NCBI GenBank assembly: GCA_029560875.1
Contig: JAKQKB010000178.1
Span: 45,387-109,386, forward strand
Origin: Bacteroidota bacterium
GTDB taxonomy: Bacteria > Bacteroidota > Bacteroidia > Bacteroidales > Tenuifilaceae
DNA: 64,000 nucleotides
Reading direction: 5' to 3'
Program-made: the position numbers and the translations under genes
The notes under the pieces: model-generated
Databases searched by the model: none
What the model saw: only the letters and a program-made list of their open reading frames with translations
Told to the model about the DNA's origin: nothing
In this document: piece by piece, positions 10,001 through 17,464 of the stretch
How the letters are laid out: each line of letters starts with the position of its first letter
Numbering within the stretch: the first letter of the stretch is position 1

Positions 10001-10203
10001 GAGCTCAACTTTTTGCTGCGTATAAACGTATTGGATCAATTTATATTTCAACCTTTTGGTTCAACCTATTTGCCATTTGGATAATGACAGGGTTATTCTA
10101 CTTTACTCTTTGGAGCGATATGTTTAGGGTAGTTAACAAGTTTGTGGAGCGATTCAAGTTCAGGAAACTTACCAATAGAATATCAAGATATCTACCAAGC
10201 TAA
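7099..10203 (+). CDS. Large ABC transporter, fused ATPase and permease (ABCG/White-like)
   Basis: A 1034-residue half-transporter in the order ATPase then permease. Residues 1-110 form an alpha-helical region that resembles a TerB-like domain. About 130-240 is a beta-rich, FHA-like stretch. The ATPase runs about 245-480, with Walker A GGSGVGKST at 281-289, signature ISGGQ at 387-391 and Walker B LFVDEPTSG at about 408. Membrane helices start at about residue 587, a long soluble insert follows the fifth or sixth helix (about 780-975), and one more helix lies near the C-terminus. A C-X2-C pair sits just after the ATPase. The substrate is unknown. Similar long ABCG-like proteins are common in Bacteroidota. 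Confidence 0.85.
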   Translation: MSESLLKALMKLFAFVISIDRKGAARLTADVLEDYLLHDFGKEQTNIFLTKFREYINLYQLEQNSDLDFVVDSDVIKTIVESINTEFEQNQKVWLILQLIEFIGDSKISTPLRIEFVKDVATLFNIREFEFENGKDFILSESNSQIPWNQQVLLIDSNKDFATSEIKHITNERLNGQIYVLRISSTNTFLIKYFGDSELFLNSRNIKPGRTYIFGAGSVIRGERISPIYYSRVSSAFIQDPNRPFVSMVVKDIEYQHKGSKNGIYPFSFTAYSGQLIGIMGGSGVGKSTLLNLLNGNLKPANGKVLINGYDINENKAELEGVIGYVPQDDLLVDELTVYQNLYYNASLCFSNIDKQALSELIDKTLNDFDLVEARDLRVGDPLNKYISGGQRKRLNMAMELMREPSVLFVDEPTSGLSSMDSERIMLLLKKQSFKGKIVFANIHQPSSDVFKLFDKIIVLDHGGRPIFQGNPMDAVVYFKQMGNFLKPEESECITCGNVNTDIILRVVEARVVNEYGKLTRKRKRSAREWYDLYLNNIEKKLNIYLPPCVSPIPPNNFKIPSRPKQMWIYFRRNLRSKLANSQFINISLIAAPILAVIIGYFTKYLHGTLTDPNAYLFSENDNIPSFLFMSVVAMMFLGLTISAEEIIKDRKILYREKFLNLSYFSYINSKIIVLFIFSALQSLMFVVIGHGILEIKGMFWSHWLILFSTAFCSNLIGLNLSAALNSVVAIYVLIPIVLVPQLLFSGVIVNFNKLHKTISHPEFVPVVGDIMLSRWSYEALCVQQFKTNKYNREFFDLNTQLSNSNYNSSFLIPKLQSLVNEVSVDLTLSRKTPRIDKDLSIIRNEVSLLEENFPIHGFSYPNTTFLYPETVNVDYLNITNQKLDTLKNHFNIVYREIIEKRDDKLKTLAVKLGSNDAVFELSRNYHNKGVENLVTNRNEIQKIEVVGDRLMRRYEPIYAIPSSKIGRAQLFAAYKRIGSIYISTFWFNLFAIWIMTGLFYFTLWSDMFRVVNKFVERFKFRKLTNRISRYLPS

Positions 10204-10206
10204 AAG

Positions 10207-10235
10207 AAAGAGCGGAATTAACTTCCGCTCTTTTT
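10207..10235. terminator. Bidirectional intrinsic terminator
   Basis: An 11-bp perfect stem (10207-10217 with 10223-10233) and 5-base loop, A-rich on one side and T-rich on the other. It lies between the convergent ABC transporter and DUF4249 genes and overlaps the stop codon of the latter. Confidence 0.85.
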
Positions 10236-11132
10236 GCCCATTAGTTTGTTTTTGGTATCGATATCGGATTGCTTAACAATATAGGAACTTCGAATTACAG
10301 CGTATGCTGAGAAATATCCTATAGCTCCATTATTTAAATTTGTTCGTGCATTTGCAGGAGGAGCACTAAACAAAGGTATTTGAGGTTGAGAACTTGTTTG
10401 TATTTCGGTTATAAACCTGAAGTAATCCTCAGGTATTACAGATAACTCCAATGTAACCTTGTAGCCAGGTTTTAGAGTGTCGGGGTCTTCAATAAAATAA
10501 AGGGCTGCTCCATTAGTTGAAGTTCCATTTATAAGTTTATCGTCCGAGATAATTATATTGTTTAAGGAATCGCTATAAAGTACATCGTTTATGTAAACCT
10601 TAAACATATAGAAGTTCTTTTGGTCCTCGGGTTCGTTAGCCCAACCGTTTACATACCAACCATCCCATTGAGTGTTATACAAAACGTTTATTGAGTCCAA
10701 GTATTTGGTTTGATAATCTGCATCCAAGGATGGAATTGCTGATTCTGCGGTTAAGTCATATACCACATCATCGCCAACCATAGCAACATTTTCAGCAGTA
10801 AGAGTGTAGGTCTTGCCTAGTTCACCATAAACATCGGGTTGTGTATAGTAGTTCCCAGGCTCAGTAATACTTTCAGTTAAAGGAAAAACATTTACACCAT
10901 CGGAAATGCTTAGGGTTGCTCCTGATATTAATTGAGAAGGATTATTGCTAAAGTAATCTGCAGTTTGAACAATTCTAATTTTGTGAGCTATTGTATCGGT
11001 AGTAATACTTCCGTAAACCACTATTTTAGGAGGAATACTATCTAACTCAATACTCATTCTCTCGGTACACGATGTAATAGCAAACATCGATATTGTTAGG
11101 TAGATATATTTTGTAATTTTCATACGTTTCAT
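10218..11132 (-). CDS. DUF4249 family lipoprotein
   Basis: A 304-residue outer-envelope lipoprotein with lipobox Ile-Thr-Ser-Cys22, followed by the Bacteroidota DUF4249 domain (beta-rich, Ig-like start IVVYGSITTD). These proteins occur next to TonB-dependent receptors and are thought to act as surface partners in nutrient capture. Here the receptor gene ends 12 bases upstream, so the two are almost certainly one transcript ending at the terminator at 10207. A second in-frame Met at residue 4 is an alternative start. Confidence 0.85.
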   Translation of the reverse strand: MKRMKITKYIYLTISMFAITSCTERMSIELDSIPPKIVVYGSITTDTIAHKIRIVQTADYFSNNPSQLISGATLSISDGVNVFPLTESITEPGNYYTQPDVYGELGKTYTLTAENVAMVGDDVVYDLTAESAIPSLDADYQTKYLDSINVLYNTQWDGWYVNGWANEPEDQKNFYMFKVYINDVLYSDSLNNIIISDDKLINGTSTNGAALYFIEDPDTLKPGYKVTLELSVIPEDYFRFITEIQTSSQPQIPLFSAPPANARTNLNNGAIGYFSAYAVIRSSYIVKQSDIDTKNKLMGKKSGS

Positions 11133-11144
11133 GGCAAGCCTAGT

Positions 11145-13487
11145 TTAAAATTTTAAATTGTAAGTGAACGAAGGAATCATTGGAAAATAAATCATCTCAG
11201 CATAAGTTTTATTTGGGTCATCTTTATCCTGAAGGAACATTATTGTCCAAGGGTTTTTCCGATTATATGCGTTTATCACGGAGAAGTTCCATTCACCTTG
11301 GTATCGTCTATTGAAATTCTTTTTCGATTTTATTGTCAACGACATATCCAAGCGGTGGTATAAAGGAAATCGTCCATCATTCCTTTCAGAGTAAAGAGGA
11401 ATGATAACCTTCTCTATTTCGGCACGAGCAACGGGTTTTGAGTAGGCTTTGCCCGTTGATAGCTGCCAGTTGGCCGATAGGCTAACCCGCTTGTTGAAAT
11501 TATAACTAAAAACAACGGATAGGTTATGTGGCTTATCGTACGAAGCCTTGTAGGTATTTCCAAGGTTTACCTCTGGAGTTTCCCTAAATGTTCTGGAGAA
11601 GGTGTAGCTAACCCAGCCATCAAACTTTTCACGCGCAAACCTACTGTAGAGTTCAAATCCATAGGAATGGCCTTTTCCTGCACGGATATCGGCCTCAATT
11701 TCATCGTTGAGCAATAGTTGTGCAAAGTCCTTGAAATCTATCAGGTTATCCATTTTTTTGTAGAAAATCTCGGCAGAAGTTTCCAGAGAGTTGTCAAAAA
11801 AGTTTCGGAAATACCCAACCGCCCATTGGTCGGCAACTTGTGGTTTAATATTTGGCGATGCTGCAAACCATACATCCAAAGGGCTACCTGCATTGGAGTT
11901 TGATGCTTGCTGAAGATACTGAACAGTATGCGAATAACTTGTTTTTACGGAACTGTAATCGTTAATTAGGTATGTAATACCAAGACGTGGTTCTGGACTA
12001 ATGTAAGTGTGGTATATCTCGCCCGATTTATAGGAGTTTTTACCAATCACTTTGTAATTATTATCGAGTATTAGCGATTCAGCTTCACCCATATTCTGGA
12101 ACGCAGAAACGCGTAAACCGTACTTAAAAATAAATTTTGATACTTTTTGTTCATTCGATATATATATGGCATGCTCTAATCCATAACTCTCAGGCATTTC
12201 CCATCTTTTAATAAACGATTCATCATTGGTACCCTTTACAATTCCTGGGCTAAATGATAGTAATGATGAACTAACTCCAAACTTGATGCTGTTATTAGAG
12301 TTAGCATTATAGGTAAAGTCTAATTTGACAGTGGTTTCCTTCATCTCAGAATCCCACTGGAAAGCATTAGCATCGTTTGAGTCGGCACCTAAAAAATAGT
12401 TATAGTTACTTCTTAGTAGGGTTAAATTCATAAACAGGCTGTTGCCAAAAATATGGTTCCAGCGAGTGGTAAATGTTCTATTGCCGTAACCAAACCCCAT
12501 CATTCCATTCTTAAACAAATCGCGACCAAAATACCCCGATACAAAAATTCGGTTATTGCTGTTGATTGTATAGTTAACTTTGGCATTTAGGTCGTAGAAG
12601 TACATTTTATTGTCGCGCATATCCTCGTTGGAAAGGAACGGAAACATTAAATCCAAGTAGGTTCTTCGGCCTGCAATCATAAAGGAACTTTTATCCTTAA
12701 CAATTGGTCCTTCCAAAGTTAACCTGCTCGATAGCGTTCCTATGCCGCCAGTAACTGCAAATTGCTTAGAGTTACCTTCCTTCATTCTAATATCGAGCAC
12801 CGATGCCAAACGGCCACCCATTGATGCAGGCATATCGCCCTTGTAGAGCTTAACATCCTTTATTGCATCGTTGTTGAATACAGAAAAAAATCCCAAAAGG
12901 TGAGATGCGTTGTAAACTGTGGCTTCATCTAAAAGAATAAGGTTGTGGTCAATTGCGCCACCACGCACGCTGAATCCTGATGAACCCTCGGCAGCACTCA
13001 CTACCCCAGGTAAAAGTTGTATGGCTTTTATAACATCCACTTCGCCCATCAGTGCAGGGATTTGACGTATTTTCTTCATCTCCAACTTAACCACGCTCAT
13101 CTCCGGACGGGCAACGTTGGCATTAGCCTTTTCGCGCTTAATTACAACCTCGCCAATTTGAACGCTCTCGGGCTGTAATTCAATATCAATTTGGGTTCCT
13201 TTGTTTAGCGAAATTTCTTTCTCAATATTGTTGTAGCTGATGTAGCTAAAGACTACGGTATAGTCACCTTTAGGTAGGTTTAGCGAGTAGAAACCGTAAC
13301 TATTGGTAGATGTTCCAATATTAGTTCCTTTAATGTAAATAGTTGCTCCAATTAATGCCTCGCCTGTACTAGAATCCTTTAGATATCCACTTATACCAAA
13401 CTTGTCTTGTGAAAAAATTAAACTAGAACTTAGCGAGAAGAATAAAAGAAGTAGTAATTTTTGAATAGTAGCTCTAATGTTTTGCAT
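11145..13487 (-). CDS. TonB-dependent receptor with carboxypeptidase-like N-terminal domain
   Basis: A 780-residue outer-membrane receptor. It has a signal peptide (about 1-26), a CarboxypepD_reg-like beta-sandwich (about 30-115), a plug (about 120-235, with the conserved FSVRGGAIDHNLILLDEA-type segment near 172-190) and a 22-strand barrel ending in the aromatic NLKF terminus required for outer-membrane insertion. No SusD partner is present; the downstream DUF4249 lipoprotein is its probable partner instead. The ligand is unknown. A candidate -7 box lies at 13545-13552. Confidence 0.92.
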   Translation of the reverse strand: MQNIRATIQKLLLLLFFSLSSSLIFSQDKFGISGYLKDSSTGEALIGATIYIKGTNIGTSTNSYGFYSLNLPKGDYTVVFSYISYNNIEKEISLNKGTQIDIELQPESVQIGEVVIKREKANANVARPEMSVVKLEMKKIRQIPALMGEVDVIKAIQLLPGVVSAAEGSSGFSVRGGAIDHNLILLDEATVYNASHLLGFFSVFNNDAIKDVKLYKGDMPASMGGRLASVLDIRMKEGNSKQFAVTGGIGTLSSRLTLEGPIVKDKSSFMIAGRRTYLDLMFPFLSNEDMRDNKMYFYDLNAKVNYTINSNNRIFVSGYFGRDLFKNGMMGFGYGNRTFTTRWNHIFGNSLFMNLTLLRSNYNYFLGADSNDANAFQWDSEMKETTVKLDFTYNANSNNSIKFGVSSSLLSFSPGIVKGTNDESFIKRWEMPESYGLEHAIYISNEQKVSKFIFKYGLRVSAFQNMGEAESLILDNNYKVIGKNSYKSGEIYHTYISPEPRLGITYLINDYSSVKTSYSHTVQYLQQASNSNAGSPLDVWFAASPNIKPQVADQWAVGYFRNFFDNSLETSAEIFYKKMDNLIDFKDFAQLLLNDEIEADIRAGKGHSYGFELYSRFAREKFDGWVSYTFSRTFRETPEVNLGNTYKASYDKPHNLSVVFSYNFNKRVSLSANWQLSTGKAYSKPVARAEIEKVIIPLYSERNDGRFPLYHRLDMSLTIKSKKNFNRRYQGEWNFSVINAYNRKNPWTIMFLQDKDDPNKTYAEMIYFPMIPSFTYNLKF

Positions 13488-13544
13488 TTAATTTTTAATG
13501 GTTTGAATTAGTAATAGTTGTTAGTCAGTAAGGTAACGAAAATA

Positions 13545-13552
13545 CAAACTTA
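13545..13552 (-). promoter_or_regulatory. Candidate -7 promoter box for the TonB receptor/DUF4249 operon
   Basis: CAAACTTA on the plus strand reads TAAGTTTG on the gene strand, a full match to TAnnTTTG, about 58 bases before the start. The TTG spacing is not ideal. Confidence 0.4.
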
Positions 13553-13677
13553 CGAGCTCCAAGCATACAAAATGTATACCAACTATTAAATAAAGCTTAA
13601 GGGATGGTTAAATGAGAGAGAAAATAATATATTATTAAAACCCTTATTAGTAAAGAATAGTTATCTTTTTTGATGCC

Positions 13678-14634
13678 TTACTCAATTTCTTCTCCAAAAT
13701 CTTCTTTAATAATCTCATGATAGTGCTCTAAGTTTTCGCTTATTTCTTTCCACATTATGATATTTTTTTCAACTTCTGCATATTTATAGAATGTTAAATT
13801 TATCTTACCTGAGTCTAAGTCCTGCTTATCAAGTTCTACAATATATAAACGAGTTAGTTTTAAGTTGTTTTCCACAAAATTTGGTTGCATTGCTAAGTTT
13901 ACACCCTTAAATAGTGTTTGAACACTAGGATACATAAGAACATCTGTACGAAAGTTATGGTTAGCATATAATGCTCTATAGGCTAAAGTTGCAGAAAGCG
14001 AATAATTATTGTCAGAAATAAAGCAACTATCCAAATATTTTAGATATTCCAGTAACCCCTCTTCCCTTTCCTTATCAAGTTTTTGATTAAAACTCTTTTC
14101 AAATGGAAGGTTGATTTTTTCTTGTATTTTTTCCTTTAGCATATTAAAATTGTTCTCTTTTGGCAATTCTACCTGAAGAAAACTCTCAAAAAGTAACTCC
14201 TCTTCAGTTTTAATTAACTCCCATTTGGAAATACAAAATTTCTTATTTTTATTCTTATAATTCTTGATTACTTCTATTAAAGCCGTAAAGGCATTATTTG
14301 AACAGTAAAATACAGGGTACTTTGGGAAATTACATCTCCCCATTCCAACAATATCAATGGGCGGATAACTATGTTCTCTAATAAAGTTTATGCTAGATAT
14401 TGCATCTAATTCTCTTGCTCGAAAGAATTTCGTCAGAAAACTATTACACTTAAACGGTTGCTTAATATTTGGAATTAAATTAAATTCTCTTTCTAAGATA
14501 TTTGAAATTATAGAAACGAAATCTTCTACATTTTCTCCATTATATCTTGGAAATTCAGTTTGTTTTAACTTTCTAATTGATTGTTTTACTTTGTCAATCT
14601 TGGGGATGTTCTCAAATTCATGAATATTTTCCAT
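13678..14634 (-). CDS. RES-domain protein (predicted NAD+-consuming enzyme family)
   Basis: A 318-residue protein with the order of motifs expected of a RES domain: FFRAR at 70-74 (Arg), a Gly-Arg turn at 99-100, YCSNNAFTALIEV at 110-122 (Glu121), and YPSVQ at 235-239 (Ser237) followed by a Gly-Val-Asn-Leu segment. RES toxins of type II toxin-antitoxin systems degrade NAD+ by phosphorolysis. This protein is longer than those toxins (about 150-230 residues) because of a 65-residue N-terminal extension and a charged helical insert (about 125-200). No Xre-type antitoxin is adjacent. Upstream on the same strand, 21 bases away, is a caspase-like gene. The gene is noticeably more AT-rich than its neighbours, suggesting transfer. 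The activity is inferred from family only. Confidence 0.65.
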   Translation of the reverse strand: MENIHEFENIPKIDKVKQSIRKLKQTEFPRYNGENVEDFVSIISNILEREFNLIPNIKQPFKCNSFLTKFFRARELDAISSINFIREHSYPPIDIVGMGRCNFPKYPVFYCSNNAFTALIEVIKNYKNKNKKFCISKWELIKTEEELLFESFLQVELPKENNFNMLKEKIQEKINLPFEKSFNQKLDKEREEGLLEYLKYLDSCFISDNNYSLSATLAYRALYANHNFRTDVLMYPSVQTLFKGVNLAMQPNFVENNLKLTRLYIVELDKQDLDSGKINLTFYKYAEVEKNIIMWKEISENLEHYHEIIKEDFGEEIE

Positions 14635-14655
14635 AATTTAAAATTTATCAACCAT

Positions 14656-15954
14656 CTACCTAACCAGCACCCAACTATTCAAATCCTCATTACTATCAAT
14701 ACCTAACTTATTGGTTGGAGTTTGCTCCTTATTGTTGAGCAGAACGGATTGGAGTGGGATTACATCCGACAGGTATTCCACCAACTCTTGGTACGAAATG
14801 TTACCCTTGGTTTCCTTTAACTTTTTAAGTAAGTAGTATGTGAAAAATCCATGTTTCTTATCCTTGTATGGTAGTGCGGTTTGGTCGCCGGAGGTGGCGG
14901 ATAGTATGGCTATATTGCCACGCAAAACTCCTTCGGCAGGGCGTACCTTAACACCTCTTGCTGCAACTAATGCTTTATTACGCGCTCCACCTGAAAAACA
15001 TGCATCAATAAACACCACAACCCTTTTAGCGGGATGCTCGGTTAGCTTACCGTACAAATCGTATAGCTTAATTCCATCCTTAGCGTTTTGTCCCGATATA
15101 TCAACAGGCATAATGTATGGCTCGCGAGTAACCTCATCGGGTAAACCATGGCCAGCATAGTAAACAAACAGTTCGCCCTTACCTTTGGCATTCTTCATAA
15201 TTAGGTTCATTCGGGCAATAGCTTGATTCATTTGGCCAGTAGTGGCATCGAGTAGTAATGTGATATTCTGTTCAGGAATACCCAAAATATTCATTGCATA
15301 CTCCCTAAAAGCAGAGGCATCGTTACGGGCATAATCAACATTTACCTCAGCGGTTAAATCAACCTGCTTGGAGCTATAGTCCTCATTACCCACAATTAGA
15401 GCAAAGCGGAAAGGATTTTCGTATCCATTGTTTGGTATATCCTTATCAACATCGGATAGCCTCTCAAAAACATAACCCTTGTTATCGGGCGATTGAACAT
15501 AGACAACCTGTTGCTTTACAACAGTATCGCGAATAACCACATAGCCCGACTCTTTCTGTAAAGTTGCAAGAACATCCTTGTCGTAATAGTATGCCCCTCC
15601 CGAAATAAAATCGACACCAAACGCTGGAATTGCTGCAACATTTAGAATCAGGTTCAACCATATCTTTCCGCTTACCTCAGCCTTATCGGTATAGGTGTAA
15701 GGTACAAAACCGTCCTTACGAAACTCATATATATACTGATTTTTAGAATTTACCTGACCCTTTTGAACCTTCCGTTTTACCCACACGTTGCATGGTGTAG
15801 TTTTACCTGTACTAACATTGTTTATGTACACCTCTGCACCAACAGGATTCGATGTAAGGGATACCTTTTGTTTTGTGGAGTTAAGCATGGTTGCGCAAGC
15901 ACTTACAATTAGTGCCAAACCAAATAAGATTATAAAGTTGAATATTCTGGTCAT
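14656..15954 (-). CDS. Caspase-like (C14) peptidase lipoprotein with PEGA domain
   Basis: A 432-residue lipoprotein (lipobox Val-Ser-Ala-Cys20) with a PEGA-type surface domain (about 28-100), a linker, and a C-terminal caspase fold (about 180-410). The catalytic dyad is visible as YYAGHG (His269) and DACFSG (Cys319). The fold begins with the FALIVGNEDY strand. It is therefore predicted to be active, in contrast to pseudo-caspases. Lipidation implies action in the periplasm or at the outer membrane, and the substrate is unknown. A well-formed promoter lies at 15976-16006, and the RES-domain gene follows after 21 bases, so the two are probably co-transcribed. Confidence 0.88.
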   Translation of the reverse strand: MTRIFNFIILFGLALIVSACATMLNSTKQKVSLTSNPVGAEVYINNVSTGKTTPCNVWVKRKVQKGQVNSKNQYIYEFRKDGFVPYTYTDKAEVSGKIWLNLILNVAAIPAFGVDFISGGAYYYDKDVLATLQKESGYVVIRDTVVKQQVVYVQSPDNKGYVFERLSDVDKDIPNNGYENPFRFALIVGNEDYSSKQVDLTAEVNVDYARNDASAFREYAMNILGIPEQNITLLLDATTGQMNQAIARMNLIMKNAKGKGELFVYYAGHGLPDEVTREPYIMPVDISGQNAKDGIKLYDLYGKLTEHPAKRVVVFIDACFSGGARNKALVAARGVKVRPAEGVLRGNIAILSATSGDQTALPYKDKKHGFFTYYLLKKLKETKGNISYQELVEYLSDVIPLQSVLLNNKEQTPTNKLGIDSNEDLNSWVLVR

Positions 15955-15975
15955 AACGAAAGTTTTTTATCTATA

Positions 15976-16006
15976 CAAAATTAAACCAAATGAATTCTTA
16001 AGTCAA
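15976..16006 (-). promoter_or_regulatory. Bacteroidota-type promoter for the caspase/RES operon
   Basis: On the gene strand this reads TTG, 20 bases, TAATTTTG, matching the -33/-7 consensus exactly in both boxes and spacing. It lies in the 70-base gap after the MFS permease gene, about 22 bases before the caspase start. Confidence 0.65.
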
Positions 16007-16024
16007 TTTAAAACATAATCGATT

Positions 16025-17293
16025 CTATCGCCAATTCCTAAGTTTATAACCCCAAACCGAATAGTACAGAATAATCAAATATGAAGGAATTAAAACTAAA
16101 TAAGCAATTTGAGGATTATACATATCGCTTATTTTTCCCCATATCAACGGCAATAAAGCGCCACCAGCAATAGCCATAATTAGTATAGCGGAACCTGTTT
16201 TAATGAATTTGCCAAGGTCATGTATTGCTAAAGGCCATATTGCTGGCCAAACTAAGGCATTGGCAAGTCCCATCAGCGCTAAAAAGAAAATTGATGTTGA
16301 ACCATCAGTAAATATAACTCCAAATGTGAATAAAATGCCTAACACAGCAGAGGTTAAAAGTGCTACACGTTGCGATATGTATTTGGGAATAAGCACAATT
16401 CCAATTAAGTATCCAAATATCATTGCAAAAAGAGTGTAGGACGTGAATGCTTTAGCAGTAGATATTTCGATGCCTTGCGACATACCGTATCGAATAATTG
16501 TATCGCCTGCCACCACTTCGGCTCCAACGTAAAAGAAAAGCGCAATGGCACCTAAAATTAACTGTGGAAATTGGAAAATGCTTGTTTTTGTATCCAGTTT
16601 ATCGTTCGCAACCTCTGAATCTTGCTCTAAATCCACTTCTGGCAGGGGTGCGTAACGGACAAATATTCCTAAAAGTACCAAAATTGAGGTCATAACAATA
16701 TAAGGTCCTATAACCCTTTGGGCAAGACTATCGAGTGCTGTGCTCTTTTCAGCATCGCTTAAATTACTTAACGATTGAACAAACGAGTCGCCATCTTGCA
16801 AAATGAAGTAAGCCAGAATAAGCGGAGCAATAGCCCCTGCGAGTTTGTTGCATATCCCCATAATACTTATGCGTTTTGCAGCACTCTCACGTGGGCCAAT
16901 AATGGTTATGTATGGATTCGATGCGGTTTGAAGCAGCGCTAATCCTGCTCCCATAACAAACAATCCTAACAAGAACATCCAGTAAACTCGTTCAAAAGCA
17001 GCAGGCACAAAAATAAGCGTACCAACAGCCATTACGAGCAATCCCACTGACATTCCCTTGTGGAATCCAGTCTTCTTCAAAACCCACGATGCGGGCAAAG
17101 CCATAATAGTATAGGATATATAAAAAGCAAAAGCAACAAAGGTGGCTTGAAAATCGGTAAGTTCACAGGAAATTTTAAAGTATGGAATCAGAATTCCGTT
17201 TAGCCACGTTACAAATCCAAAAATAAAGAATAATGCACCAATAATGAGCATTGGCAATATGTAACTTTGATTTGTTTTAGATTTTAGGTTCAT
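16025..17293 (-). CDS. Sugar MFS transporter, fucose/glucose-galactose permease family
   Basis: A 422-residue permease with 12 predicted membrane helices. The N-terminal half carries GALFFIFGFVTWLNGIL and the central LQTASNPYITIIGP segment, which is the signature of the FucP/GluP group of proton-sugar symporters. A cytoplasmic loop of about 40 residues, rich in Asp and Glu, separates the halves. No sugar catabolic gene is adjacent, so the particular sugar cannot be told. It is divergent from the antiporter gene. A TACATTTG -7 box candidate lies at 17322-17329 on the gene strand. Confidence 0.9.
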   Translation of the reverse strand: MNLKSKTNQSYILPMLIIGALFFIFGFVTWLNGILIPYFKISCELTDFQATFVAFAFYISYTIMALPASWVLKKTGFHKGMSVGLLVMAVGTLIFVPAAFERVYWMFLLGLFVMGAGLALLQTASNPYITIIGPRESAAKRISIMGICNKLAGAIAPLILAYFILQDGDSFVQSLSNLSDAEKSTALDSLAQRVIGPYIVMTSILVLLGIFVRYAPLPEVDLEQDSEVANDKLDTKTSIFQFPQLILGAIALFFYVGAEVVAGDTIIRYGMSQGIEISTAKAFTSYTLFAMIFGYLIGIVLIPKYISQRVALLTSAVLGILFTFGVIFTDGSTSIFFLALMGLANALVWPAIWPLAIHDLGKFIKTGSAILIMAIAGGALLPLIWGKISDMYNPQIAYLVLIPSYLIILYYSVWGYKLRNWR

Positions 17294-17464
17294 TGTTTTT
17301 GGTTTAATCTTGTTAAGGACTCAAATGTATTAAAAGTTCGTATTTAATTTGAATTCAATGTTGATTTTTTAAACTATAGCAAGAAACTAATGGGGTTTTT
17401 AACTTGCTGGAAAATCAACAATAGAAGAATTTTGTATATTGCCACAACTATTTTTGAGAAGAAT

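Noticed and set aside
13678..14634. RES gene as the toxin of a classical type II toxin-antitoxin pair
   Set aside because: No Xre/MbcA-type antitoxin is adjacent, and the protein is longer than those toxins.
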